The notes: generated from the sequence alone by a model not told the origin. Counted from the stretch's first letter, positions 26,526 to 36,882 are shown. The stretch: DNA of 64,000 nt from Mucilaginibacter rubeus (GCF_003286415.2 NZ_CP043450.1:1550001-1614000); one strand, 5' to 3'. Numbers and translations are program-made.

Positions 26526-29500
26526 ATGAACAACCGTTTATTAGTATTATTATTCCTGTTATTGTCATTTAAAGCAAAAGCGCAAAACTGCACTTTGAAT
26601 GTCAATCTCACGGCAACGTCAACCACCATCTGTTCGGGCAGTTCTGTGGTGTTAACAGCCGAAGCTACTTCGGGGACCGCGCCGTATACCTATTTGTGGA
26701 GCACAGGCGAAACCGCGTCGGCCATCAGTGTAAATAAATCTGGTACTTATACGGTAACCGTTACCGATAAAACATCCGGTTGCAAGGGTGTTACAAAAAG
26801 TGTAATCATTGTTGCAGCTAATACTCCGGCTGCTCCAACGGCTAAAAGTGTGGTGGTTTGTCAAAATAGCACGGCAACGCTTACGGCTACAGGCCCTGGT
26901 GGCGATTATCAATGGTTTGATGCTCCGGTTGATGGTAATTTTTTAGGGGGCTCAAGTACTTTTACTACGCCACCAATAACAGCATCAGTCACTTATTATG
27001 TGCAAACTACCGTTGCAGGCTGTACCAGCCCGCGCGCGCCGGTTTCTGTATACATAACCGGTCGGCCTGAAGTTGTAAGTGCCGCAACTTGTTTGGGTGG
27101 AGTAGTTACGCTATCGGCAAGCGGGGGGCAAAGCTATACCTGGTATGCATCGGCGGATGGGGGAACTGCTTTGCAAACAGGGTCATCATTTGTTACACCG
27201 CCATTAACTAAAACTACCACCTATTATGTTGTAGCTGTAATTAACGGATGCACCAGTTTACCCACGCCGGTTACAGCCTGGGTTAATGCGCCGCCGCCAA
27301 CCCCGGTGGCTGCAAATGCCAACATTTGCTCGGGGTCAGTTGCAACTTTACATGCAGACGCATCTGCAGGCTTTTTTCAATGGTTTGACGTGCCAACAGG
27401 TGGTACACCGCTTATTTCAAGCCCTGATTATACAACGTCGGTATTAACCGCAAGTAAAACCTACTATGTGCAAACGGTACTTGGTGATTGTGTAAGTCAG
27501 CGCGTACCGGTAACAGTATCAGTTAATCCAATACCCGTAGCACCGGAACCGCAAACCATTACTGTTTGTAATGGTTCGGTAGCCACATTAACAGCAGCTG
27601 TAAATCCTACCGGCACATATGCATGGTATGATGCACCAACAGGTGGCCGCTTACTAAAATCCGGATTGAAATTTACAACTCCGGCGTTAACCAAAACCAC
27701 TACTTATTATCTTGAAAATACTTCGGTGGCAGGTTGTACAAGCGATCGGGCACCGGTAAAAGTGAATGTTAACCCATTCATAGTAGCACCGGTTGCCAAT
27801 GGTGCTGCAATTTGCTATGGCTCTATAGCTACGTTAACTGCAATCTCGGCAGGTAATGGTACCTATCAATGGTATGATGCTCCGACTGGGGGCAAACTTC
27901 TGTCATCGCAGGCAGGATATACTACACCGGCTTTAACAACAAGCACTACTTATTACGTGCAAACTACTGTTGGTGATTGTGCCAGTGCCAGGACAGCCGT
28001 ACCAGTAACTGTTATTCCGCAAGTAGCTGCACCCCAGGTGCCTGCTACTACTGTTTGCTATAATGGGTCGGTAGTGCTTACCGCGACAGGTAGCGGTGCA
28101 GGTTTTACCTGGTATGATAGTGCTTTAGGAGGTAAGATCCTCTCATCAGGCTCAACATATGTTACGCCCAATTTGACGGCAAATGCAACGTATTATGTTG
28201 AAAGTGCCTCGAATGATTGTATCAGTGCCCGCACGGCGGTTACTGTTAAGGTAAATCCGCAACCATCAGCTCCAACAGCTTCTAATACTTCGGTTTGTTC
28301 CGGAACATCGGCCAGGTTAACAGCCACCGGCGATGGAGACATCCTTTGGTTTGCAAGCCCAACATCGGCAAGCCCACTGTTTACCGGTAGTACATTTAAC
28401 ACCCCGATCATCTCCGAACAAACAACTTACTATATTCAAAGCAGGGTAGGTGATTGCTTAAGTACCCGCGCACCTGTTACGGTTTCTATCAATTCGGCAG
28501 GCGACACGCAGTTTCTTTATACTTCAGGCACTTTTAGTCCGCTTAGCCCTAATCCTAAGCCAATAATTACTAATCCATCGGGTGGTACTTTCAGCGCTTC
28601 GCCGGCTGGTTTGGTTTTTGCAGATGTTCATACCGGCGAGATTGACGTTAAGGCAAGTGCACCAGGTAAATATATTATTACCCTAACTGGGAATGGCCAA
28701 TGTTCGTCAACCTATAGTGCCGGGGTTGAAATTGTTTCCATATTTGATGCCAAGTTTAGCTACGGAGGCCCGTTTTGCCAGTATGGGGCCAACCCAAAAC
28801 CAATGTTTCCGCCAACTTCAAGTGCCGGTACTTTTTCGGCAATACCCTCGGGCCTGACGTTTGCCAGCACATCAACAGGCGAAATCAATTTAAGTAAAAC
28901 AACGCCTGGTACTTATGAAGTTACCAATACCATTTATAACCCGGACGGTACCGTGGGTAGCTCAGCTACTGCAAAAGTAACCATAGAGGCAGGCGCATTG
29001 GTAAAAGCAGGGCTTGACCAAAATATAAAAGCCGGAGAAATCGTATATTTAACAGGTAGCATAATGGGTGTTAACGGAGGTAAATGGTCGGGTGGATTGG
29101 GCAAATTTGCTAAGGCTACAGATCCTGTTACCACTTATACACCAGCCCCAGGCGAAAAACAAGTAACGCTTACTTTAACATCAAACGATCCTCCGGGCAA
29201 TTGCGGGCCAGGGTTTGACAGGGTTGTTATCAACATAGGTTCAACTTTGCAGGCTCCGATTGCATCAGGCACTAATACCTGTATGGGAAGCATCGCTACA
29301 GTATCCGCTACAGGCCCCGGCGGTACATATCGCTGGTATGATGCGGCGGAAAACGGTACACTGTTGTCGACGGGCCCTAACTTTATTACCCCGGCGCTCA
29401 CGCAAACAACCACGTACTATGTAAATACTACGGCCAACGGCCTAACCAGCGATATGACGGCGGTAACTGTAACGGTTAACGTGCCCCCAACAGCGCCGGT

Positions 29501-31838
29501 AGCCAGCAGCATAGGAGCATGTGAAGGCAGTCAAACTACCTTAACGGCTACCGGTTCGCCAGGTACATATCAGTGGTATGACGCGCCGGTTGGAGGAACT
29601 TTGCTATCTGTCAAAAGTACTTACGTAACACCTGCCCTTATTGCCAATACAAGCTATTATGTACAGGCCGTAGTAAATGGTTGTATCAGCGAACGTACTA
29701 AGGTTGATGTAACAATTAAACCGCTACCGGTTATTACCAGTGGTTCGGCCGATAATGTTTGCAGTGGTGTGCAGCAGAGTTATTCCATTACTGCTGATCA
29801 GGCTGGCACCACATTTTTATGGTCACGTGCGGTGGTAGATGGGATAAGCAATGCCGCGGTATCCGGTCAAACATCGGCACAAATAACCGAAACTTTAATT
29901 AACACTAAGAAAGATCCTGTTGATGTTACTTATTTAATAACTCCTGTATCTAATGGTTGCTCTGGTACGCCGTTTAGTTATGTGGTAACGGTTTACCCTA
30001 CGCCACAGGTTACAAGTGCGCCAACAGGTACTTTGTGTAATATGACCGCCAGCAATTACACCATAACTTTTAGTATTCCCGGTGTAAGTTCAAGCTGGTC
30101 GAGAGATGCTGTTCCCGGTATCAGCAATCTGGCTGTATCAGGGCAAATGGCTGGCACTGTCCGCGAGATATTGTTTAATACAACCAATGCTCCTGTTGAT
30201 GTTGCCTATGTTTATAATTATCAAACAAGTAACTGTGCCGGTTTGCCTTTTAAATGGGTTGTAAAAGTTAATCCATCGGTGAATGTTACCAGCAGCGCTT
30301 CCGGTCAGGCCTGTAGTGGAGAGCCACTTAATTATACCATTACTTCCAATGTTCAGTCGGCAACGTTTACCTGGAGCCGTGCTGCTGTACCAGGAATCAG
30401 CAACGCCGCGGTAACCAATAAAACCGGCAACAAGATTGATGAAATACTGGTTAATAAAGGGGCGTCACCTGTAAACGTGCTTTATGTTATCACACCATCG
30501 GCATTTGAATGTGATGGTGCCCCATTTGCCTACGTGGTAAAAGTTAATCCCGAAGTGCAGGTACCAGATATGAGAACAAACTCGCCCGTATGTGTGAACA
30601 GTACCATTAAATTGAATGTACCAACCACGCCAAATGCAACTTATACCTGGACAGGCCCTAACGGTTTTAAATCGGCCCTGCAAAATCCGGAGATTAAGAA
30701 TGTGACAACCGATATGACTGGCACTTATTCTTTGTATATCACCGTTAATGGTTGCAGCAGTCCTGTAGTTTCAAAAGAGGTTGTAGTGAACAAACCGCCT
30801 ACTTCATCTGCAGGTTCTAATATTTTAGCTTGTGTTACCGATCAGTACATTCAATTGGCAGGTAGGATAGGAGGTGGCACTACTACCGGTGTCTGGTCCA
30901 AAAAAGGATCTAACCCTGGTCAGTTTTTACCTTCTGCCAACGAACAGAATGCAAAATATGAGCCTACAGCCGAAGATAAAGCCGCCGGGTCTGTAACATT
31001 AGTGCTTACATCTACCAGTAAAGATGACTGTACTATTGCAACATCAGAAATGACCATAAACTTCGGTAAAACACCGGGTACAAATGCTGGTCCCGATCTG
31101 GAAGTTTGTGCCCGCCCCGACCCGATTAAGCTGGATGGTAATGTGTTGATATCCGGAGGTGGCAAGTGGACAAGCTCTGGTACGGGCACAATGCAATTTG
31201 CTGAAAATGCCCAGGGAGCGGTTTATACACCATCAGATGAGGATGTCAAAAGCGGATCGGTGAAACTTACCCTTACCGCAAACGCGCCGGGGCAGTGCTA
31301 CACAGCCAGTGATGATATGGTAGTTAAATTTATTCCGCCGCCAACCGTAAACGCTGGCGGGATACGGTACGTGCTAAAAAATCATACCATCACCTTAACC
31401 CCAACCGTAAGCGATGAAAATGTTCAATACTTATGGTTACCTGATATAGGCTTGAGCAATAATAAAGTAAAAGAACCCGTGTTAACCGGCGACGCTGATA
31501 TTGTTTATACGCTTTATGTTACTGATGTTAGGGGCTGTGTTAACCAAAGCCAGACCATTATTAAAGTGTCGCCCGATATTACTGTTCCAAATACTTTTAC
31601 CCCTAATGGCGACGGTTTCAATGATTTTTGGGAAGTGAAAGGCTTGGTAGCTTACGAAAGCTCGACAGTTGATGTATTTAACAGGTACGGTGAAAGATTA
31701 TTCCATTCGATAGGCTACGGTGTGCCATGGGATGGCAACTTTAACGGACGGCAATTACCGGCAGGCACCTATTATTATATCATCGATCTGAAAACGGGGA
31801 AACCGCCTTTATCTGGTTCGGTAACTATATTGCGATAG
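26526..31838 (+). CDS. Giant Ig/PKD-repeat surface protein with T9SS gliding-motility C-terminal domain
   Basis: 1770 residues, signal peptide ending KAKAQN. A PKD-like first module is followed by seven tandem Ig_7-type modules of about 78-80 residues (pattern 'C.GS.ATLTA..GTYQWYDAPTGG.LL...TT.ALT.TTTYYVQ'). Two 'SPNPKP...GTFSA.P.GL.F' modules and a linker come next, then two more Ig_7 modules and three PKD_5-like modules (WSRA.V.GISN.AVSGQ). Further Ig-like modules precede a CHU_C/type B sorting domain (PNTFTPNGDGFNDFWEVKG... to SGSVTILR). The last domain directs secretion by the type IX system. It is a probable surface adhesin or structural protein; no catalytic domain is visible. Confidence 0.9.
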   Translation: MNNRLLVLLFLLLSFKAKAQNCTLNVNLTATSTTICSGSSVVLTAEATSGTAPYTYLWSTGETASAISVNKSGTYTVTVTDKTSGCKGVTKSVIIVAANTPAAPTAKSVVVCQNSTATLTATGPGGDYQWFDAPVDGNFLGGSSTFTTPPITASVTYYVQTTVAGCTSPRAPVSVYITGRPEVVSAATCLGGVVTLSASGGQSYTWYASADGGTALQTGSSFVTPPLTKTTTYYVVAVINGCTSLPTPVTAWVNAPPPTPVAANANICSGSVATLHADASAGFFQWFDVPTGGTPLISSPDYTTSVLTASKTYYVQTVLGDCVSQRVPVTVSVNPIPVAPEPQTITVCNGSVATLTAAVNPTGTYAWYDAPTGGRLLKSGLKFTTPALTKTTTYYLENTSVAGCTSDRAPVKVNVNPFIVAPVANGAAICYGSIATLTAISAGNGTYQWYDAPTGGKLLSSQAGYTTPALTTSTTYYVQTTVGDCASARTAVPVTVIPQVAAPQVPATTVCYNGSVVLTATGSGAGFTWYDSALGGKILSSGSTYVTPNLTANATYYVESASNDCISARTAVTVKVNPQPSAPTASNTSVCSGTSARLTATGDGDILWFASPTSASPLFTGSTFNTPIISEQTTYYIQSRVGDCLSTRAPVTVSINSAGDTQFLYTSGTFSPLSPNPKPIITNPSGGTFSASPAGLVFADVHTGEIDVKASAPGKYIITLTGNGQCSSTYSAGVEIVSIFDAKFSYGGPFCQYGANPKPMFPPTSSAGTFSAIPSGLTFASTSTGEINLSKTTPGTYEVTNTIYNPDGTVGSSATAKVTIEAGALVKAGLDQNIKAGEIVYLTGSIMGVNGGKWSGGLGKFAKATDPVTTYTPAPGEKQVTLTLTSNDPPGNCGPGFDRVVINIGSTLQAPIASGTNTCMGSIATVSATGPGGTYRWYDAAENGTLLSTGPNFITPALTQTTTYYVNTTANGLTSDMTAVTVTVNVPPTAPVASSIGACEGSQTTLTATGSPGTYQWYDAPVGGTLLSVKSTYVTPALIANTSYYVQAVVNGCISERTKVDVTIKPLPVITSGSADNVCSGVQQSYSITADQAGTTFLWSRAVVDGISNAAVSGQTSAQITETLINTKKDPVDVTYLITPVSNGCSGTPFSYVVTVYPTPQVTSAPTGTLCNMTASNYTITFSIPGVSSSWSRDAVPGISNLAVSGQMAGTVREILFNTTNAPVDVAYVYNYQTSNCAGLPFKWVVKVNPSVNVTSSASGQACSGEPLNYTITSNVQSATFTWSRAAVPGISNAAVTNKTGNKIDEILVNKGASPVNVLYVITPSAFECDGAPFAYVVKVNPEVQVPDMRTNSPVCVNSTIKLNVPTTPNATYTWTGPNGFKSALQNPEIKNVTTDMTGTYSLYITVNGCSSPVVSKEVVVNKPPTSSAGSNILACVTDQYIQLAGRIGGGTTTGVWSKKGSNPGQFLPSANEQNAKYEPTAEDKAAGSVTLVLTSTSKDDCTIATSEMTINFGKTPGTNAGPDLEVCARPDPIKLDGNVLISGGGKWTSSGTGTMQFAENAQGAVYTPSDEDVKSGSVKLTLTANAPGQCYTASDDMVVKFIPPPTVNAGGIRYVLKNHTITLTPTVSDENVQYLWLPDIGLSNNKVKEPVLTGDADIVYTLYVTDVRGCVNQSQTIIKVSPDITVPNTFTPNGDGFNDFWEVKGLVAYESSTVDVFNRYGERLFHSIGYGVPWDGNFNGRQLPAGTYYYIIDLKTGKPPLSGSVTILR

Positions 31839-31911
31839 AGCCTTAGTGGAAAAGTCAAAGAGGGTGCAACGTTTTTAATTAAAAAGGCGTCATATAACAA
31901 AACACGCGATC

Positions 31912-32610
31912 ATGAAAAAACTAATCTTCTCACTAATGGCTTCGTTACTAACGGTTTCGGTAGCCTTTAATACTTCCGCACAAACTGTAAGCCGTAACGT
32001 ATCCGGCTACAATGGTATTGCCTGCGGAGGCCCATTTAACGTATTTATTAAGATTGACGGAACCGAAAGCCTGAAGCTTGATGTTGATGCCAATATTGTT
32101 GATGATATCAAAACCGAAGTAGAAAACGGCGTATTAAAAGTTGAATTTAAAGATCACTGGAAAAATCACCGCAATATTCAACGTGCCAATATCTACATTA
32201 CAGCAAAAAGCCTGAACTACCTTGCTAACAGCGGTTCGGGCAATTCAACTGTTGAGGGGACAATGACCGGTGAAAATGCAAAAATCGCGCTAAGTGGTTC
32301 AGGAAACATCAAAACCGCCGTTAAATCAGGTACATTGGATATGAGGATCAGCGGATCCGGATCAATTGACGTTAAAGGCAGTACTGGTATGGCCGATTGC
32401 CATATTTCAGGCTCGGGCGAGATCAACGGTAAATCATTAAGAACCGAAACTGTTGAAGCTTCGATTGCCGGTTCAGGAAATATCAATGTTATTGCCAGCA
32501 AAACTGTTTCGGCCCGTATTTCAGGTTCCGGAAGCGTTGTATATTCAGGCACAGCCACAACAGGCGAAACACACTATGCCGGCTCAGGCAGGGTTAGCAA
32601 GGCTGATTAA
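31912..32610 (+). CDS. Head-GIN (DUF2807) domain secreted protein
   Basis: 232 residues with a signal peptide ending near NTSAQ. Repeated SGSG-N-type turns (ANSGSGNSTVEG, LSGSGNIKTA, ISGSGSIDVKG, ISGSGEINGKS, IAGSGNINV, ISGSGSVVYSG, YAGSGRVSKAD) form a right-handed beta-helix typical of DUF2807 'putative auto-transporter adhesin, head GIN domain' proteins. It is 73 nt downstream of the giant protein and may be transcribed separately; a terminator follows. No function is established for the family. Confidence 0.88.
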   Translation: MKKLIFSLMASLLTVSVAFNTSAQTVSRNVSGYNGIACGGPFNVFIKIDGTESLKLDVDANIVDDIKTEVENGVLKVEFKDHWKNHRNIQRANIYITAKSLNYLANSGSGNSTVEGTMTGENAKIALSGSGNIKTAVKSGTLDMRISGSGSIDVKGSTGMADCHISGSGEINGKSLRTETVEASIAGSGNINVIASKTVSARISGSGSVVYSGTATTGETHYAGSGRVSKAD

Positions 32611-32633
32611 TCAACTGCTCATCTAAAATATTG

Positions 32634-32665
32634 AAAGACTGTCCCATTCGGGCAGTCTTTTTTTG
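32634..32665 (+). terminator. Rho-independent terminator after the head-GIN gene
   Basis: The stem aaagactg-T-ccc / ggg-cagtcttt (one bulged T) with loop attc is followed by TTTTTG, 23 nt after the stop codon. Confidence 0.85.
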
Positions 32666-32722
32666 TTGTTACTGTCGCAAATTACAGATAGCCATCGTAA
32701 TATCAATTAAAACCTTCACTTT

Positions 32723-33199
32723 ATGATAAAGCCTGTATTGAAAATTAGAAAATTAGCCACTGTCCTGCTGGTCGTGGCTTTGTTCTTTCTGGCTGCCTGT
32801 AAAAAAGATAAGGCCCAGCAACATGTCGCTTCGAAAAATACATCCCTTTTTGGCCAGTGGTATATACCAATAAAGGAGGGAGAGCAAGGTCGTTACTTAA
32901 TTTTCGCGTCGGATAGTACCTTTTTGCTTGCCGATGTGACTTATAAAAATGGTAATTCAACAACTGTGCAGTATACCGGTAAATTCCATACAAAGGGTGA
33001 TGGCCTAAACATAGTTATCGCTAAAAAAACGGTAAGCGAGAGTGGTAATGTCATTAGCACTGAGTCTTCTGACGCTCAATTTTACGTGAACTCGGCATTT
33101 GTTGTTGATGACCGTAAATTGACGCTGAACTACGCCGATACTAATGGAGCTCCTTTGAAAAGTGTTTTTTCAATGGTGCTTCAAGATAAAGTTATTTAG
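32723..33199 (+). CDS. Lipoprotein of unknown function
   Basis: 158 residues with a lipoprotein signal: hydrophobic segment then FLAAC (Cys26), followed by KKDKAQQ. The mature part (SLFGQWYIPIKEGEQGRYLIFASDSTFLLADV...) has the look of a small beta-barrel of lipocalin-like type: W near the start, alternating strands and 'KLTLNY' near the end. I cannot assign a family with confidence. It is a single gene between two terminators. Confidence 0.65.
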   Translation: MIKPVLKIRKLATVLLVVALFFLAACKKDKAQQHVASKNTSLFGQWYIPIKEGEQGRYLIFASDSTFLLADVTYKNGNSTTVQYTGKFHTKGDGLNIVIAKKTVSESGNVISTESSDAQFYVNSAFVVDDRKLTLNYADTNGAPLKSVFSMVLQDKVI

Positions 33200-33221
33200 T
33201 TTGGTTCGATAGTTTGTTTTT

Positions 33222-33248
33222 AGCACCCCGGCCGGGGTGCTTTTTTGT
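33222..33248. terminator. Bidirectional terminator between convergent genes
   Basis: An 8-bp stem agcacccc / ggggtgct with GGCC in the loop and a T-run on the plus side lies between the lipoprotein gene (plus) and the amine oxidase gene (minus), 22 nt after the lipoprotein stop. Confidence 0.85.
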
Positions 33249-33249
33249 T

Positions 33250-34746
33250 TTATACTTTATCAATTTCACCGGCAACCCGCTGTGCCGATCGGATGCATGA
33301 TTCCATTCCGCGGCTTAAATTATCGGCATAAGTACCGGCAAAATAGATTCGTCCGTTGGGTTTCATGATCTGGGGCCAAAAACGGTGCATTTGCCCTATT
33401 GGGAATGGTTCCATCTCGCAGGCAGGGGCAAATGCGTCGCGTGTCCAGTCTTTGGTTAGGGCTTGTTCAATAGTATCATGCTTACCCGGGTAAACCTGCC
33501 TGAAGGCATCCAGTACCTGCTGTGGTGTGAGGCCGCCGGGGCCGTAAGCTTTCAAAATGACTTTCTCGCCGCCAACTTCATTGGTTTCTTCCCATATGGA
33601 TGATATGTACGGATGCTCAAACTCCATATTAATGCTTTTAAAACCATCATCGAGCCAAAAACGGCTGCTTGCCTCAAATACATAGAAGGGGTGCGATGAA
33701 TAAGTGGTACGGTTAACCACATATTGTTTTTCGGGTGAGAGGGGCGGCGAAAGTGGAATAGTTTTAAAAATGGGCAGCGTGATACAATTCACCAGGAAGT
33801 CGGCACTCATTTCCTGTTCGGCTTTGCCGTATGGTTTGTATTTTACCGTAACGCCTGTAGCCGAATGGTTGATTGCTGTTATCCGATGGTTTAGTTTCAC
33901 TCTGTTTCCAAGACTTTTAGCGAAGGCAATGGGCAGTTGTTCATTGCCACCTTTTAAATGATAAGTGTCGCCCTCGGATAGTGGAATGCCTCGCGACTCC
34001 ATAACATAAGCCCGCCAAAGATGATACAAAGCGGAAGTCCGCTGACCGCCTAAATAGCCGAGTGCCGCAACAGATGCCCCTTCTCTTTTATAGAGTTCGC
34101 TAACAGGAATTTTATCAAGATCGTCATATCCAATACCGAAAGGCTGATACGGGTCTGTGAACTTGCCGCTATAATTTTTCAGGTAGAAGGAACTTAGTGC
34201 ATAAAACGGGTTTTCGGTCAGGAATTTAACCTCCCGTTCATTAAAGCCCATTTTTGTTAATACAGCGGGGCTCTTCATTTCGTCATCGGTATAAAACTTA
34301 CCGCCAATCATGCGTAAGCCATTGCGGTTAGGTGCCGCGGCCGAGCCTTCAGCATGAGGATAGGGCAGGGCTGTAAGCTTAAACGCATCAACGTATTCAA
34401 AAAACTTTTCGTAACCCGGTTTGGTGATATGATCGGCACCATAATCGGCATATAAACCATCTGATAAGCCGTCTCTTCCTGTAAAAACATGACCGCCGTA
34501 CCGGCCATCGGCCTCTAATACAGTTACATCATGACCGGCTTTCATTAATTCATATGCGCAGCAAAGGCCTGTAATGCCGGCTCCGGCAACAATTACTTTT
34601 TTACCTGATGTTGGGTTGGTGTTATCAGGGCTGATGATCTTTGGATTATCGTGATCTTGAGCGCTTAATAATTGCGGTGCAAGGACAGTACTGGCACCGG
34701 CCAGTAGGGTATGTTTAATGAATGATCGCCTTTTGATATCTTTCAT
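33250..34746 (-). CDS. Tat-exported FAD-dependent amine oxidase family protein
   Basis: 498 residues. The N-terminus carries a twin-arginine signal (KRRSFIKHTLLAGASTVLA), so it is predicted to be exported folded. The FAD-binding dinucleotide fold follows: KVIVAGAGITGLCCAYELMK and VLEADGRYGGH. Near the C-terminus GRIYFAGTYADNLSRGMESC is the second FAD contact (GRIxFAGxxxS-like). This matches flavin monoamine-oxidase-type enzymes. The substrate is unknown. The neighbours give no clear pathway. Confidence 0.85.
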   Translation of the reverse strand: MKDIKRRSFIKHTLLAGASTVLAPQLLSAQDHDNPKIISPDNTNPTSGKKVIVAGAGITGLCCAYELMKAGHDVTVLEADGRYGGHVFTGRDGLSDGLYADYGADHITKPGYEKFFEYVDAFKLTALPYPHAEGSAAAPNRNGLRMIGGKFYTDDEMKSPAVLTKMGFNEREVKFLTENPFYALSSFYLKNYSGKFTDPYQPFGIGYDDLDKIPVSELYKREGASVAALGYLGGQRTSALYHLWRAYVMESRGIPLSEGDTYHLKGGNEQLPIAFAKSLGNRVKLNHRITAINHSATGVTVKYKPYGKAEQEMSADFLVNCITLPIFKTIPLSPPLSPEKQYVVNRTTYSSHPFYVFEASSRFWLDDGFKSINMEFEHPYISSIWEETNEVGGEKVILKAYGPGGLTPQQVLDAFRQVYPGKHDTIEQALTKDWTRDAFAPACEMEPFPIGQMHRFWPQIMKPNGRIYFAGTYADNLSRGMESCIRSAQRVAGEIDKV

Positions 34747-34864
34747 AGGTTAACGATGATTTGACGCGGAATAGCTTTCAATAAATTTAGGATTATTTGG
34801 CTATGATTATTTGCATCAATTCAACTTTAGGATCCGGTTAGCCTGATGTAGAAGTATTGTAGGG

Positions 34865-34898
34865 AAACAAAAATGCCTGCCCGTAAAAACAGGCAGGC
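34865..34898 (-). terminator. Terminator after the membrane protein gene (minus strand)
   Basis: The stem gcctgcc / ggcaggc around a cgtaaaaaca loop, read on the minus strand, is followed by ATTTTTGTTT. It lies about 40 nt past the end of the gene at 34939. Confidence 0.65.
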
Positions 34899-34938
34899 CC
34901 CAGACAGTTAATATATTATAGGTTCGGCAGATATCTAT

Positions 34939-35445
34939 TTACAATGCAGGTGTTAACCCTTTGCGTTGGCTCTTCAGTTTAATTGCCTGGAATATCATAA
35001 TGATTATAAACAGCACTAACAAAATCATAAGTCCTGTTTTTACTATGGGCGAATCAGGGCCATCGGCCAGGGGCTGTTCAACCGGAAGCCTTGTTAATGT
35101 TTCAACCACGGCTGGCACTAAGGAAAAGAATAAGGTGGCTGTCATGCCTATGGTTTGTACATAATCGGCTTTGCCACCGAAAACGCGTAACGACGGTGCA
35201 TAGTAAACAATAGGCAACAATATCAAAATAAGGAACGACAGGTTATGGGCGCTGCTCAGGTGACCGGTTTTCATAACCAGGAACGAGGTTAAACAGGCCA
35301 GTGCGGTAAAAATGCCGTAAAGCGTTCCGTTTTTGGTTTTAGGGGCGATTTTCCCATCCTGAAATAAAGCGATAAAACCAACAGCAACACCTACAAGGCT
35401 TATTGCCGTATGAATAACTCCGAATGTTGATAAATGATTTGGCAT
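34939..35445 (-). CDS. Five-helix membrane protein of unknown function
   Basis: 168 residues. Hydrophobic segments are at roughly 8-27, 44-61, 70-85, 97-112 and 137-156, with a charged C-terminus (KSQRKGLTPAL). Histidines His4, His12, His62 and His67 occur near helix ends, which could be ligands but match no motif I recognise. The family is not recognised; it is probably in the inner membrane. It is a single gene with its own terminator. Confidence 0.65.
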   Translation of the reverse strand: MPNHLSTFGVIHTAISLVGVAVGFIALFQDGKIAPKTKNGTLYGIFTALACLTSFLVMKTGHLSSAHNLSFLILILLPIVYYAPSLRVFGGKADYVQTIGMTATLFFSLVPAVVETLTRLPVEQPLADGPDSPIVKTGLMILLVLFIIIMIFQAIKLKSQRKGLTPAL

Positions 35446-35705
35446 AAAGGTGATTTTTTAAGGTTAACGATATTTTGAAAAAGTGATTTTCTTGAGAACA
35501 ATACCAGTTAACCAATCCTTGTGCCTGTTTTTTATATCTCTGATAGTGAGTTATTTATGTTTGTTGGTGACTTTGCGATGACGATATATCGTAACGATTT
35601 GCTGTTGATGACGGAATGCAGTAATTATCAGTTACTTAAACATTGCTACAAACTTTATTTGTAAGGGAGGGTTAGTATTTATATAGCACACTAAATCTGA
35701 AACAA

Positions 35706-36107
35706 ATGTTAAGCATTTATTACAAGATCTGGGTTGATGCCATTACACAGGAAAGGGCAAAGAAAGGGGCAGACGGTAATTGGAAAGCGTTTACCATTAT
35801 CTCCATGTCGTTAATTCAGGGTGTTAACCTGCTTACGCTATTATTTATTCTTCGCTTTTTTACTGATATCCCTATCCTTTTTACTATAGACCTGACCAGG
35901 GATAAGGCCATAAACGCGTTTATGGCAGGCTTATTGGTATTTTTTATTCCGTTTGCAATTTTGAATCACCTGCTTATATTTTATAACCAGCGTTATAACA
36001 AGCTGATAAACTTATATCCCAGTCGTAATAGCAAACTATATCGTAATTATGTTTTAATCAGTCTGGGTATCATTGTGATACCGTTCATATTCAAAACAAT
36101 TTTTTAA
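35706..36107 (+). CDS. Three-helix membrane protein of unknown function
   Basis: 133 residues. An amphipathic N-terminus (MLSIYYKIWVDAITQERAKKG) is followed by three membrane helices (about 28-48, 67-90 and 112-131) and a basic loop (YNQRYNKLINLYPSRNSKLYRN) between helices 2 and 3. I know of no assigned function. It stands alone, convergent with the response regulator gene 16 nt away. Confidence 0.6.
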   Translation: MLSIYYKIWVDAITQERAKKGADGNWKAFTIISMSLIQGVNLLTLLFILRFFTDIPILFTIDLTRDKAINAFMAGLLVFFIPFAILNHLLIFYNQRYNKLINLYPSRNSKLYRNYVLISLGIIVIPFIFKTIF

Positions 36108-36123
36108 TGAAGAGGGGATAAGC

Positions 36124-36789
36124 TTAAACGCTTATGATCTGATTTTTGATAGCGAAAAGTACCATGCCCGTTCTTGATTTAAGCCCGAATTTTTGAAACA
36201 ACGATTCCCGGTAATTGTCGATAGTGTGGGGGCTCAGGTTCATTTCATCAGCAATTTGCCTATAGGTAAGCTCCGAACAGCTTAGCTTCAGAAAAGTGAG
36301 CTCGTTTGATGTGAGTTCCTTCGATTTGTCGGCCGGAGTGTTTTTATTTTGCATAGTATGCAGTAGTTTCCCGCTTACAAGTTCATTAAGGTAATAACCA
36401 TGTTTTTGGATGGTTTGCATTGCGTGAACCACGTCCCTTATTTTTGATTCCTTGAGCATATAGCCAACGGCACCGCTCCTGAGCATATTGATAATTGGGC
36501 GGTCTTCGTCAGACATGCTTAGTGCCAGTACCTTTATAGCCGGATGATTTGTCTTTAGCCAGGCCGTGGCTTCGTAACCATCCATCACCGGCATAGTGAT
36601 ATCCATTAATATGATATCCGGCGAGGGGAACTTTTTGATCTTGCTGATCATATCCTCCCCATTTTCGGCATCAAAAACAACCGTAACCTCCTCAAAATCG
36701 CCAAGTAAACTGATCATGCCTTGCCTGAACAAGGTGTGGTTATCGATAATAGCAATTTGTATAGGTGGGGTCGAAGTCGAGGTTTGCAT
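36124..36789 (-). CDS. LuxR/NarL-family response regulator
   Basis: 221 residues. The receiver domain (1-125) has the acidic pair near Asp16, phospho-acceptor Asp63 (DIILMDITMP), Ser/Thr after strand 4 (ALSM) and Lys in KESKIRDV. The LuxR-type HTH is at about 158-215 (LTSNELTFLKLSCSELTYRQIADEMNLSPHTIDNYRESLF). No histidine kinase gene is adjacent, so it is an orphan in this window. It probably controls transcription after phosphorylation by a distant sensor. Confidence 0.9.
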   Translation of the reverse strand: MQTSTSTPPIQIAIIDNHTLFRQGMISLLGDFEEVTVVFDAENGEDMISKIKKFPSPDIILMDITMPVMDGYEATAWLKTNHPAIKVLALSMSDEDRPIINMLRSGAVGYMLKESKIRDVVHAMQTIQKHGYYLNELVSGKLLHTMQNKNTPADKSKELTSNELTFLKLSCSELTYRQIADEMNLSPHTIDNYRESLFQKFGLKSRTGMVLFAIKNQIISV

Positions 36790-36882
36790 TAATTATAGGT
36801 TATATCTATTAACCGGTGTTAAAAAAATGCAAAATAGGAAAAATAATGTACTTGTATTTCATTTTATTATCCGTTTTGAACT

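Noticed and set aside
26526..28500. Regular 230-240 bp periodicity that could suggest a CRISPR-like or satellite array
   Set aside because: The period equals the Ig_7 module length and the DNA copies are diverged; it is explained by protein module duplication within one ORF.
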